Positions 23,570-33,297 are shown, counted from the first letter of the stretch. The stretch: DNA of 64,000 nt from Kappaphycus alvarezii (GCA_002205965.3 NADL03000633.1:620001-684000), one strand, 5' to 3'. Program-made: numbers and translations. The notes: a model not told the origin generated them from the letters alone.

Positions 23570-23960
23570 TGGAGCAAGTCAGGGTGAAGATGAGCTGGAT
23601 GGTGAGGGATTCGGTAGATACTGGGCGCGATTCTTGATGGTAAAGGTGGAGAGGAGACCAGAAAAATTGTAGATGAGTGGTGCCCATGGTGGTAAAGATG
23701 GAGGGAAGTGAAGTAGACGGGCTGAGTTAGCAGTTTCATCGCTTTGAACCTTTTCATTGAACGCGATAGGTCGATTATATTTAATTATGGAAGCCAGTAT
23801 TAGTCGAGACAAAACTCTCAGAAAAGCCGCTGTGGAACCATATATTTTCTCTATTATGTTCTCAACATCTTCGGTATGATTTTTCCAAGTCAATAAGTTC
23901 GGCTGATGGTATTCAGGTCATACACAGCTCTTTTTTTCAGAACCACGTAGAGAAGCTGCA
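23570..23960 (-). pseudogene. Possible non-LTR RT C-terminal relic
   Basis: A minus frame reads LTWKNHTEDVENIIEKIYGS followed by TAAFLRVLSRLI. This resembles the C-terminal thumb of LINE reverse transcriptases (L-x-W-x-x-H-hydrophobic...G-x-L-x-x-L). Downstream the frame runs into a Pro/Ser-rich region encoded by a simple C/T-rich tract (23480-23700). Only the one short motif supports the call. Confidence 0.3.
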
Positions 23961-24557
23961 AACTGATCGACACCACGTACAGCCTTCATATCCAGATAAT
24001 TCTATTAAATGCTTCATTATTTCTGTGATTAGACCTCCTCATTGATAGAGGCAATTGTGACTTTCAAAGAAAACATTAAAAACTTCTGACGGGACTGTAA
24101 GTTCAGATTTGAAAGTTATGAAATATTGCGTTTTATATTACAGTCCCTGTAGATATGTATCATCTGCTCGTTTCCCAGTCTCTACGAATTTGGAGCTTCA
24201 GGTCCCAATTCTGTTGCGCCATCCGAGCCAGTTTCATAAAACTAGACTTCTTTGCGGTGATTTTTTCTTCAATTTGAAGCATGATCGAGGAGATCTCTTT
24301 TTCGAAGAGATATTAATACTTAATTAACCAGAAGATATTAACTAAAAACTTCAACTTTAGTATCGCTTCCAGGAAATATCCAACCTCTTTTTCATTGACT
24401 GATAAAGAACTTTGGGAAAACTGTAAATATGTTCTAAATTTGTCGTTAATTATTAAGGTTGCGCGATAAATGCAAGTATATGCCTTCAAAACAATTATTA
24501 CATCTTCACCAATCTCTTCAAATCAATCAATTTTTTTCTTCTTCTGAAACAAAATGA

Positions 24558-24960
24558 ATGCGATTAAACCAGCGAATGCTTAATGCGAACTCAGTTCTCT
24601 CCTTCTCGGATGAATCAATTAGACCCGTTTGGGTTTTAGATAAGAATTGGGGCCTTTTAAATGTTTTGATGTACGAAGTCTACTTTGCCTCTGTCGGATT
24701 GAACGAGATTAATAATAGCCTTAAGTGCCCAGAGGCTTACATAAGGTCTTTTTCTCGAGGAAAAAGGGCAAGGATATGCTGGAGGATGTGTATAATGATT
24801 GAAGGTAACAATGCGACGGTGCGGTTTCTAGTGAATATCGGAACATAGTTCTCATATGCGGACAAAATTAAGAGCCAAATTGCAAGAAAAAAATTCTTCT
24901 TTCTATCCTGCCAACACATGCTTTTGACAGCAGTGAAGCTCAATCCAAAAAAAAATTTTT
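24558..24960 (+). pseudogene. Retropepsin-like fragment
   Basis: ATG 24558 opens a 96-codon frame ending ATVRFLVNIGT before a TAG; the reading continues FSYADKIKSQ in the same frame. The pattern x-V-x-F-L-V-D-T-G-x-x-F-S is that of LTR-retroelement proteases, with the catalytic Asp replaced by Asn. The upstream part (DESIRPVWVLDKNWGLLNVL) has no known motif. Confidence 0.35.
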
Positions 24961-26000
24961 GGTAATTTTAACGCTGTTTGGAGTCTGCCCCGCTTTTTGC
25001 CACTCGATAACCTTCAATTTTAGTGCAAATTTGCTACATTATAACCTTTCATTACCTGCAGGTGGATGCTCTAGCGGAAAGGATGTACAGTTCAAAGCTA
25101 CTATGCAACGGAGCAACTTCAATTCTATGTCTTATTAGTAAATTACCTACTAAATATCTAGGAGCACCCAAATTTCATAATCAGCTTACTTATCGTAAAT
25201 ATTTGTATGACAAAAAGATTTAAACTCATATGAGGACAGCGCTGTGGCGGATTGAAACTAGCAGTTAAAAGATACTACGAGATTGGACAGAACGAAATTT
25301 GATAGGCATCCAATCTTTTGCAATAAGCTGTTGTAATACAAGTGAGATACTTTCATGGTAGTCGAAAGCGGAGTCCCGGATAAAATAAACAGAGCCATAA
25401 TGGATTGAGCCTTTCATGGAATAGTATAAAATTTTCTTACAGAAATTTATCGCTCTAAAAAATAGTAGAGATGATCCAGCTTTATTGAAAGCTGTCGCAG
25501 TGATTTTTATTGCCATTATTTCATAAAAATTTTCTTATTTCTTGGATCGTTAAAAAGGTAGTTGAATTTACTACAACCATTAAGATTTACCGTATTCTTC
25601 TACTGAAATGGCCTTCGCTGTTTTTTTCATACGACAAGAAACAAGTGACCTGGAAAGAAGATCGGCGAAATTAGGTCTCGAGTCCCCAGAAATCACAACA
25701 AAATGAAAAAGTTTGGTTTTTGCCAAAGAAACTATTCGATATCGAGATAGTGTCCCAACGACGACCGTCATTGAAACCTAGCAACATGATTTTGATCTTT
25801 TTTTCATTTCGTATTTGAACGTGAATAAAGGATTTGGAGCTCAATTACAAGATAGATTGTATTTCTAAAAGCTTCTAGTGAATAATCGTCCCACTTGGCA
25901 TCACGCTCAATGCAGCTACCGTTACGTATCTTTTCTCCAATCAAGATTAATTTCATCCGAATTAATGATTTACTTGCGCGTGATCAGGGCAAAAAATAAG
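24961..26000 (+). mobile_element. Possible continuation of the same relic
   Basis: Plus-strand fragments include LESPEITTK and, near 25.75 kb, RYRDSVPTTTVIET followed by YLNVNKGFGAQLQDRL, loosely like the start of a gypsy RNase H (TDAS-x-x-G-x-GA-x-L). Minus ORFs at 25265-25516 and 25580-25771 overlap. Weak evidence. Confidence 0.2.
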
Positions 26001-27200
26001 GCTAATCAGGGACATAGGGATTTCTTCCTTTCCAATAAATGGAAATGAGGAGAATATAAGTAACACTTGATACTTTTAGTCACCTTAAGTGAACTTCAGG
26101 TAGTATTTACAGATACCCCCGATAAATAAAAACAAATAAAATTCCAACAGAGAGTGAAGGCAGAGTAAAAACTATGGGAGACCAAAGCTTTTACTTAGAG
26201 AGCATCTGATATTGGCGGATGGAATAATTTTGACATTCCCGGACAAAAAATACAACACAATAATTTTTGTTCTAACATGTTAAACTGCATAATATCTCTC
26301 ACGTTAAAGCTGCTGGTCAAAATCAAGATATCTCTAGAGTTATAATACTCACTTTTACAAGAATTTGTAGTGATACTTCAGTTTAGTTATGATGTCGTTT
26401 TGTAACTTGACTTATAATTTAAGGTGGTCTCATTTCATTACACTTGAATATTTATGGTCTTGATTATTGTAAATAGCCACTAAGAAACATTTTTCCTGGA
26501 TTCAGAATAGTCATGAAACCCACCAAGTGATATATAAAAAACCAAGTGTAATAACTCACTTTGGAGATTTTACTTACCATAGTTATATGAATGGATTTAA
26601 TCATTCTTTAAATAAATTGAGCTTAATTTGATACTTAAGCTATGCGTAAATGAGACTAGAGTCTTAATCAAAAGCAGGAACAGTATATTATGATTATCGT
26701 GATATTTTCATTTGATTTAAGTTAAATAAACATTCGTAGAGAACTAGTGGGGCTGCCAAACCGACTCAAAATTTGGATAGGAACTTTATTTTCTTTGATT
26801 TGTCGAGTACACTATTCATATATGCTATTTTCATACGTTTCTATTAAGATACAAGGAACACATGAATGTGGTACATAAACACATATGTCTCATTACAGAA
26901 ACTTTGCTAGTACGTTTTTCTCTTTTTGTCTATCGATAGCTTGAAAAAGACTGCTTATAGGGCTATTTTAATATATTCTCTGTTTTAGTATATTGTGATT
27001 TCTCTCTTGTCTCCTTAGTTTGAATTACTTTGAATACTCTCGTCAATAATTGCACTTGGAGGGTGCGATTAAACGTAAATTTGATTATAGATTGCGTCAG
27101 TATTCCCGAAATGCAAGTTTAATGGGCAAAAAGGATTAAAAATGACCGGAAAGTTTGTGAAATTAATCACATTTGGTAACCCAAAATAGCTCCATACACT
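26001..27200. other. AT-rich, no gene seen
   Basis: No ORF of useful length, no motif and no repeat noticed. Confidence 0.55.
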
Positions 27201-27379
27201 CAAACTTGCTATTTTCTCTTGGAAGGGAAATACAGCACCGTCGGGGTTGATATCTATGGCGCTTTGGGAGACGATGGCAAGGATTTTTCCGCCGCCTTGC
27301 TTCCTTCGCTGCTTCCAGTCGCGGTTCCTCTCCTCAACAGGAGCTCCGAAACTTCGTTACCCGTTTCGCGTTTAGTCTC

Positions 27380-27530
27380 CAATTTATGCAGGGACAACAA
27401 GTTTCCACTCGCCGTCCACCTCCGTAGTTAATTTATGAATACCTGCCGCACGCTTCTGTGCAACATTTTACAACCCATAAAGATTTACCACCACACTGCA
27501 CAGGCTAATGGGAATTTCACCCAATGTTCC
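27380..27530 (+). repeat. Repeat R2, copy 1
   Basis: The stretch from CTCCAATTTATGCAGGGACA through GCCGTCCACCTCCGTAGTTA to AAAGATTTACCACCAC is similar to 34340-34470 (copy 2) with the same order of blocks. Identity by eye is moderate with a few small gaps. The function of R2 is unknown; it lies about 300 bases upstream of an R1 3' end here. Confidence 0.55.
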
Positions 27531-27591
27531 ACTCGAAGTAAACTAGTCCAAACGTTCCCTTTCTGGGGTTTTTCACCTGGACGCATGCGCA

Positions 27592-27822
27592 GTGTTACAT
27601 GACGTGGCAAAGAACGTGGCCGTGAGGGCAATGGAGACGTACGGAAAGGTTCAGGGTGATTTTATACAAAGGCACGCTGCAGCAGACGTCATGTGCAATG
27701 CGAACTGCTTGATGTCTGGGCTGAAGTTGGCTTTTACGGGGCGTAGTTCCTTCCCCATTACTGTGGGTTCACACATTTGTGAGTCGCTTGTGGTTGCCGG
27801 AGAACTACGATTGATCGAATAA
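27592..27822 (+). CDS. GC-richer open frame, 76 codons
   Basis: The frame begins at GTG, has no early ATG apart from an internal Met, and its last third lies inside the R1 repeat. The first part (HDVAKNVAVRAMETYGKVQ) looks protein-like. It may be a remnant of a gene carried by the repeat; no family recognised. Confidence 0.25.
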   Translation: MLHDVAKNVAVRAMETYGKVQGDFIQRHAAADVMCNANCLMSGLKLAFTGRSSFPITVGSHICESLVVAGELRLIE

Positions 27823-27852
27823 ATCCTCTTAGAGTAAAAACACCCAAAACTC
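27735..27852 (+). repeat. R1 3' end, truncated copy
   Basis: TAGTTCCTTCCCCATTACTG through GTCGCTTGTGGTTGCCGG to AGAGTAAAAACACCCAAAAC matches the end of the larger R1 copy at 29100-29222. It finishes with a diverged form of the about 40-base terminal sequence shared with the micro-insertions. Confidence 0.65.
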
Positions 27853-28239
27853 GTGCGTCTTTATAGATAGAATGAGTATGTATGCTATATTCTTTGTTAA
27901 GCAACGATTTCGTCACAAACTAACTTGATTGTCATTCCTCTAACCTCCCACGACAAACACATCCCCAATATTCCCCTCCACCATATGTGATAGTCTGAAA
28001 TACTTTGAGATAGAGTCGAGTATATATTCAAAGACTATACTAACTAGACATTACTCCACCAACAGAAAGTAGAAGGAAGGCCAGCGCACAAACAAGCCGT
28101 ATTGAAAGTTACAGGAAATGTTTGTCGCTGTAAAAGAATACCTCGCACCTTCGAAACCCGTTCAATTGCGAGACTGGCGACAGTTCTTATGAGCTCCTTG
28201 TTGAAGAAAAATGCCGCCATTCGGCGGCCTCCGAGCGTT

Positions 28240-28279
28240 AAAGGGGGAAATGTTTGGGTGCTATAATGTTTGAAAGATG
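28240..28279 (+). repeat. Terminal motif, outward copy
   Basis: AAAGGGGGAAATGTTTGGGTG followed by a diverged second half matches the micro-insertion core in the orientation opposite to the end at 29182-29220. Together they could be the inverted ends of an element of about 980 bases (28240-29222). I find no matching target duplication around this pair. Confidence 0.4.
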
Positions 28280-28398
28280 TGGTCGGTTGGGGCCCGGAAT
28301 ATCCTCGAGGGTTACCGGTGATGGAAAGTCCTATTTTTCTGCAAATTTACTGATGTGAGCTAAATTTGCACTCAAAAAAAAATCTAGAAGAGGACCAA

Positions 28399-28419
28399 AT
28401 TCTGATACAGTATCAGAAT
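28399..28419. repeat. Perfect 10-base hairpin
   Basis: ATTCTGATAC-A-GTATCAGAAT, an exact inverted repeat with a one-base centre, inside the possible element at 28240-29222. A partial repetition (ACAGTATCTGAAT) follows at once. Confidence 0.6.
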
Positions 28420-28639
28420 ATGCAAGATAGTTTTACAGTATCTGAATTTGAAAGATATTTTTAATTTGGGTGAGTGTGGCAAATTCATGGGTTGATTTTT
28501 TATTTTAGGACACGCTGTCATAATAGATGTCAGTGCAGTTCCAGGTTCTGGGTGATACTAAGAGTGCCTCTGAAAGGTCCATACAATGGCCAAAATAATT
28601 CCCACCCCTGGCCGATATGTGGCGGGCATGGTTATGGCA

Positions 28640-29222
28640 CCTAGATATTTACCTTGAGGAAATATCTTCTAATAGTCTCTCTGGTTCACACGATTCTCTT
28701 GAATGTGATATATGGTTATTGCTATGTTTGTTTGAGACTTTAGGGGTAGCCAAAAGTCTATATAGGCGGAGTATACTGCTTATTCTTATGGAGGTCAAGC
28801 AAGTCGCCAGACAACGTCAAGTTAAGTCCCGAGTAGTAGGAAGTTTAGAGTGAACTTCAGACCAAAGAAAAAATTTTCCTACGCTGGTTGCAGAATATCA
28901 GTGGTAGACCCTGCCCCTTCTATACTTGCTTGTAGCTCCCTCCACTGTCTTTCTTATCAACTCCTTTTTGTTCGCTCAACTATAACAAGATTGCACTTTT
29001 GTCGCTTGCAACACCTCCTTCTTGGGGTAATTGGTTCTGAGTATCTCTTCTCCGGATGATTTACCCCTATCAGTTACCTGATATAGGTAGCCTTTTAGAG
29101 AGCGTAATTCCTTCCCCATTACTGTTTCTGCATACCTTTTTGAGTCGATTGTGGTTGTCTGGAAAACTATGTGATAGTGCGGATATATCTTCCAAAAGTA
29201 AAACACCCGAACCTTTCCCCTT
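28640..29222 (+). repeat. Repeat R1, long copy
   Basis: This stretch is similar over its first 420 bases to the minus strand of 57455-57000 and to plus 56098-56535. Shared blocks include TTTGTTTGAGACTTTAGG, GTGGTAGACCCTGCCCCTT followed by CTATACTTGC, and TTGTCGCTTGCAACACCTCC. It continues to the terminal motif at 29182-29220. At 56 and 57.5 kb the same sequence follows an acidic-protein gene; here the gene part is missing and similarity begins about at the stop codon. A TATACTT string near 28920 could be a promoter element. ORFs 28850-29059 and 29056-29298 and their minus shadows are repeat sequence. Confidence 0.75.
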
Positions 29223-29513
29223 GTATGAAGCAAAGTGCTTGGAAAATACCACAAGACATACCAGCTCCTTACTCATACTAATCCCCACCAACTTCTAACC
29301 CCTCCAGATCGACAACGACATCACCGACGTCGCCGCCTTATGAAGAGTTGAGATCAGACCAGTCCGTCCAGCAAGCAGGCACACAGAAATGCTCGGTGCC
29401 GTAGGGTCCCATCACAGGCAGGCTAGTGTCCTTCTACGTGGCCGTAATAACCCCACTCTCTCGCTATGACGTCTGCACATAGACGCCTTGGGGTGTTGCT
29501 TGGTAATCGGCGG

Positions 29514-29562
29514 CTTCCACCAAGGTGGAAGATTGGAGATTCCCGCCACAAGGTGGCGGGAA
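29514..29562. repeat. Two adjacent perfect hairpins
   Basis: CTTCCACC-AA-GGTGGAAG (29514-29531) and TTCCCGCCAC-AAG-GTGGCGGGAA (29540-29562) lie 8 bases apart, just downstream of the ORF at 29589-30083 on its strand. They could be RNA structures at the 3' end of the element, or a terminator-like fold. Confidence 0.65.
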
Positions 29563-29588
29563 CAAGGTGCTCGGTACCACAGGGTAGT

Positions 29589-30083
29589 TCAATATGGGCC
29601 TGTTTGTTTGGGGACAGACGGAGCCGAGTGAGAATCCGACCATGAGCCGTCAAATATTGCGAACAAAATGTCCCTCACGGAGCGGTTCAAACCACGCTTT
29701 GCTAACTTGGACGCTTTCACACGAGGTCGCAGATCACATATGATTGCCGCCACCAGGTGACAGATCCTGTATTCACGCCACACAGTTACACTATGCAGAC
29801 GGGTGAACCGTTGGAGTTCAGAAACGAAGTGCTTGACCTGTGCATGTAGCCCGTTGAGGTCTTCATCCGGTTCACGGAGCAGGGAACGGACGTCACTTTC
29901 TAGAGCGAAGTAGACCAGTCGCAAGCAGAGGGAAGATTCTCCGGGCAGTTTAAGCTTCCGTGGGTCGTCCGACCAAGCGTCCTCCGCCCTCTCAAAAGGT
30001 GTTGCGGGATCCTCCGGGATGTCGAAATGCCAGTCTTCTTCGTCCTCGCCTTCCTCTCCGCAATCTTCTGACAAGATGAACAT
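29589..30083 (-). CDS. Acidic 164-residue ORF
   Basis: ATG at 30083 opens a 164-codon frame to TGA 29589, the second longest ATG-started frame in the window and GC-richer than its surroundings. The first 45 residues are strongly acidic (CGEEGEDEEDWHFDIPEDP), the rest is helical and basic, with FVSELQRFTRLHSVTVWREY and a basic stretch RPRVKASKLAKRGLNR. I do not recognise it. It follows and slightly overlaps the nuclease-like relic at 29900-30681 in a shifted frame, so it may be the C-terminal part of that element's protein, separated by one frameshift or an intron, or an independent gene. Two hairpins lie just downstream. Confidence 0.5.
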   Translation of the reverse strand: MFILSEDCGEEGEDEEDWHFDIPEDPATPFERAEDAWSDDPRKLKLPGESSLCLRLVYFALESDVRSLLREPDEDLNGLHAQVKHFVSELQRFTRLHSVTVWREYRICHLVAAIICDLRPRVKASKLAKRGLNRSVRDILFAIFDGSWSDSHSAPSVPKQTGPY

Positions 30084-30681
30084 TGGGACCTTGAAGTGAA
30101 AGTTTGGAAGTGACGACGACCGAAAACGATTCTAGGCAAGAGTGTAAAAATATCATTAAAGTGAGACAGAAACCAGCCTGCTTTTGTCGCTGGCAATTCG
30201 GCAAGAAACCCTTCATATTTCTGCATTTTCTTTGCATGGGCTGCGTTGAAGCTCTTTTGCACGTTGAACTTCTTGGCTCTCCCATGGGCGGGGGCGATAG
30301 GGTCGATGAGGGTTGCGTCAATGTAGTTCGTGCCCCCGACAACTCCAATCGCCCGGATGTCCGGTCTGGTTCTGTACTGCTAACGGAATAGAGGCTCAAT
30401 GAATGGACTTCGGGCAGCCTTTGCAAATTCATTTCCTAGAAGGGTCACCTGGTAGTTATGGCGAGAAATGCGCTCACAGCTGTAGTAACAGTGCATGAAA
30501 TTGTTTCCGTAGATATCCAGCATTTCGCAACACTCTGCTTTTGGACAAAACGTGCCAAGTGTGAATAAAGGGGTCTGGCGGAAGCACCGGACCAAGCGAC
30601 GAAATCCTTGGCCTTGATTTGTGTCTTCCAATCAGGGCACGGTGCACTTTCTAGTTGGAATGGATTTGAATAATCTACCAA
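29900..30681 (-). mobile_element. Non-LTR element zinc-knuckle and nuclease relic
   Basis: On the minus strand, ATG 30681 starts MVDYSNPFQLESAPCPDW. An overlapping frame then reads CPKAECCEMLDIYGNNF, followed by HC and RISRHN, recalling the C-x-x-C...DIYGDH...C...RHN knuckle common at the C-terminus of some non-LTR retroelement proteins. A single in-frame TAG (30380-30382) is followed in the same frame by RTRPDIRAIGVVGGTNYIDA and TLIDPIAPAH, with AHAKKMQKYEGFLAEL, like the restriction-like endonuclease part (R-P-D...D-x-T...P). The expected His of DIYGDH is Asn. No RT domain is seen upstream, so this is a 5'-truncated or decayed fragment. Confidence 0.55.
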
Positions 30682-30840
30682 AAAGGCGCATCTGGGTAAG
30701 AGGTAACTAGGTTTACGGGGGAAATTTTTAGCGCTCTACTGCCCCGCTGAACTGACGGCTGAGTAACCAGCTTTAGATGCCTACAGATTAACAAAACAAC
30801 TCAATCTCAGAAAATTCCTCTTTAACACATCTTTGCACCG

Positions 30841-30909
30841 GTGTAGAAAAAGACGGATATATCTTCCAAGAGTAAAACACCCAAACCTCTTTCCCCACGT
30901 GTAGAAATC
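30841..30909 (-). mobile_element. Micro-insertion with 9-base target duplication
   Basis: GTGTAGAAA at 30841-30849 is repeated exactly at 30901-30909. Between them lie 51 bases containing the family core GATATATCTTCCAAGAGTAA with AACACCCAAACCTCTTTCCCC overlapping its end. The exact 9-base direct repeat is a target-site duplication. The insertion has no coding capacity. Confidence 0.7.
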
Positions 30910-31195
30910 GAGGGGTGCACGGTTTCGGAAGAAACGTCTAATGCATTGAAAGCCCTGAAAATATCGATGTGGAGATCTATTTCAGTAAATTCAATGTACT
31001 GTATATGCGATGAATGCATTCTACATTTAATGGAAAGAACAGTCGGAGAATGGGAAGACGAAATCACATCCTGAGATCTATTTAGTCCCTGGCCTTCCAC
31101 AGTAAACTTGCGCAGTACCTCTGCCAACACTATATAGCATGTCAGAGCCTGCTAAGCTCACTGATAAACTTCGATTGTTTTCCATATTTCCGTTC

Positions 31196-31876
31196 TTAGT
31201 GCCTGCAAATTCCTAGAACAAGGCCCTCGATGATCAGTTCGAGGTCCAGAACATCAAGGAAACTGCCGACATCAAATACTGCGTTACTATCACCGCCAGC
31301 GATAGCAAGCAGCTCCGCATCATTCGGCCGCCCTGCACCTACGGCACACACCTCGCCACCAAGACGTCTGAACAGATCCGCCCTTGCCGAGGCTGATGAC
31401 CCAACGTTGCTACCGGCATCCCCTAGCAAAACGATCTTCAAGGCCTCTCCTTGTCGACGAATTAGACTGGAGAAACAGGCACTGATACCGCCGACAACGA
31501 ATGACAAGCCACCTAATTGTTCTTCAGAGTTGACGGCTTCGTTAAATGCTGCGAGATCCGGTGTGAGCCCAATGATAGTGCTGACTGCTGTTGAATACTG
31601 AACGGCAGCAACCTCAATAGGATTATCCTGCAACACGGAGACTACATCCAGAACGAAATTCCTCTCGTTCACAAAAGCCTCTTCGGGGATTGATCCACTG
31701 CCATCGATGGCAAAGCAAACGTTTGCATTGCACCCACCAGCAGCGGCAACTTTCTCGCGGAGCTCGGCAGCAGCAGCGGCTGAGAGCCTGCCTGTGACAG
31801 GAATTTCATTTACAGCAGCGGCATGGGCAAGGGCAAAGAGTAAAGACAAGGTGGTGACAAGAAAGGTGTTGATCAT
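31196..31876 (-). CDS. Secreted von Willebrand factor A domain protein
   Basis: An unbroken, intron-free 226-codon frame from ATG 31876 to TAA 31196, clearly GC-richer than its flanks. Residues 1-20 form a signal peptide (hydrophobic core FLVTTLSLLFALAHA), so the protein should be secreted. From about residue 50 it is a vWA domain: CFAIDGSGS at 54-62 is the metal-ion-dependent adhesion (MIDAS) motif D-x-S-x-S (D58, S60, S62), and LLGDAGSN around D153 is the later MIDAS aspartate. The expected Thr in the GGT loop is Ile (GGI at 129-131), so metal binding may be altered. Five Cys (49, 54, 134, 177, 224) could form disulfides. Such domains bind protein ligands; the target is unknown. A TATA box lies about 120 bases upstream. 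Short one-domain secreted vWA proteins occur as expanded families in some fungi and algae. Confidence 0.85.
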   Translation of the reverse strand: MINTFLVTTLSLLFALAHAAAVNEIPVTGRLSAAAAAELREKVAAAGGCNANVCFAIDGSGSIPEEAFVNERNFVLDVVSVLQDNPIEVAAVQYSTAVSTIIGLTPDLAAFNEAVNSEEQLGGLSFVVGGISACFSSLIRRQGEALKIVLLGDAGSNVGSSASARADLFRRLGGEVCAVGAGRPNDAELLAIAGGDSNAVFDVGSFLDVLDLELIIEGLVLGICRH

Positions 31877-31990
31877 TATGATAGTCGATGCTTTCGCTTG
31901 GAGATTCGGAGCAAATTTTGCTTTTGAATGATAGCTGAAAGAAGCTGGCTACTTTAAGATCGTAAGTGAGTTGCCAAGGGCAAGATGTGT

Positions 31991-32000
31991 GCTTATATAT
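31991..32000 (-). promoter_or_regulatory. TATA box of the vWA gene
   Basis: ATATATAAGC on the minus strand, about 115-125 bases upstream of the ATG at 31876, in an otherwise non-coding leader. Spacing is reasonable for a fungal core promoter. Confidence 0.55.
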
Positions 32001-32231
32001 TGCTAAAAAATCCTAAGCGGAGGAAAAGCCGCGCTTTGCAATCTTGAAGTGCACTAATTTCTGCCGTCAAGTTGGTGAAAACCTTTCGCGAAAACGTTTC
32101 GCAGAATGCATCTGAGTCTTTTTTAGTATATCGAACAGGAAGTTCAGCAGAATTTCAGCTCTGCGGAACTGTAAAGGAGGTAAAATTGTGACAACCCTAC
32201 TCAGATCCACACTCGAAGCATATCTCTACTT

Positions 32232-32453
32232 TCATTTTCTCCACGGCACAACAAAGGCATAGGTAATTTCTATTCTAATCGTAAGATACACTGTATCCCT
32301 TGTCAACAATCGTAACGTTGTAATTCTTTCGTGGTTTGATACAAATGGCTCGGCTATCTTCGTAGACAGTCGACTAACTTTCTCGCAAATCTTTACGAAT
32401 GCTAGAAATAAATGCTCTATGTCACTTGAGATACTACATACTCGATCTCCCAT
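32232..32453 (-). CDS. Hypothetical 73-residue ORF
   Basis: ATG at 32453, stop at 32232. The first half is helical (ISSDIEHLFLAFVKICEKVS), the second basic. No motif recognised. Its start overlaps the end of the broken coding segment at 32434-32776 in another frame, so it could be a downstream part of the same former gene. Confidence 0.25.
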   Translation of the reverse strand: MGDRVCSISSDIEHLFLAFVKICEKVSRLSTKIAEPFVSNHERITTLRLLTRDTVYLTIRIEITYAFVVPWRK

Positions 32454-32776
32454 TGGAAAGTGGGGAAGAGTGAGGTTTGTTTACTGCTGGTGGTGCAAAG
32501 GATGGGAGTCCTATGATTTTGCGTTCAATCCATGATTCAGGAACTACGCTTCGAATAACGGAGAATTTCTACTTCGCAAAGTTGCTCACGAGAAGTATCT
32601 CTGTCGCTTGCACTGGCAGAGCTGGACGGACATGCCTTGTAGAGACTGATGTAGTTTCTTACTCCAATGAAGGTACCTTGGTGAAATCTCTGTATATTGT
32701 AGAAATCGACGTATCCGTCTGACATTGATAACTTCTGCCTAGGCTCTGCTATCTCAGTAGCGAGACAATTGCACTG
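32434..32776 (-). pseudogene. Broken coding segment, unknown family
   Basis: The minus frame is open from just after a TGA (about 32777) and reads ATEIAEPRQKLSMSDGYVDF, then a Ser-rich stretch ACPSSSASASDRDTSREQ, then CEVEILRYSKRSS before TGA at 32537. In the +1 frame it continues as VPESWIERKIIGLPSFAPP and stops at 32434. The two pieces fit as one protein with a single frameshift: EVEILRY...VPESWIERKIIGLP has the alternating strand pattern of a small beta-barrel module, but no family can be assigned. An ATG at 32725 is a possible start. Confidence 0.4.
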
Positions 32777-33297
32777 TCATGGCGCGTTCTCTGTTTCTTA
32801 GTCCTGTTTGCTAATTTAATGGACGACTTTGAGCAAAGTTAGTACCACATGCACTTTGGGATCAATACTGTAGAGAGAACAATAAATGGACCTCTGTTGT
32901 ATATTGTCCATACTTGAACAATAAAGTAGTGGCCCATTCTTGATTGTACAAGAAGAGGTGGCAGTTGTGATAGAAAAGAATAGTCATACAGTACAGTACT
33001 CTGCCATGTGACAATTCGTATCCAAGTGGTAACTTTTTTCGTTACTGTGAGACACAGTTCATGCTGCTCCTTGTAACTCCATACGCACGTGCTCTTCAAA
33101 AGGAATTCCTTGAAGAAAATACTGCACCCCTGGGTAACTGCAACACGAGTTTTGTATTACTTGCATGGGATTCGATGCTCGCCAATTAAATACCCGACGT
33201 CTACCTGATTAGTGTCTCTTCTGTGCAGTGTTTCTCATGCGATCATTATGCGTGGCTAAGTGCCTTGCTTGCCTTACGTAAAGATCCCCCGCATTGC

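Noticed and set aside
23476..23757. Proline/serine-rich minus ORFs as real proteins
   Set aside because: They read a simple purine/pyrimidine-biased tract and have no other support.
29055..29298. ORFs in R1 sharing GVLLLEDIS as a conserved protein family
   Set aside because: The shared peptide is just the translated terminal motif; the rest of the frames differ and shift between copies.
31230..31601. Plus-strand 123-codon ORF inside the vWA gene
   Set aside because: Antisense shadow of a GC-rich coding sequence with a clear signal peptide and vWA motifs on the other strand.
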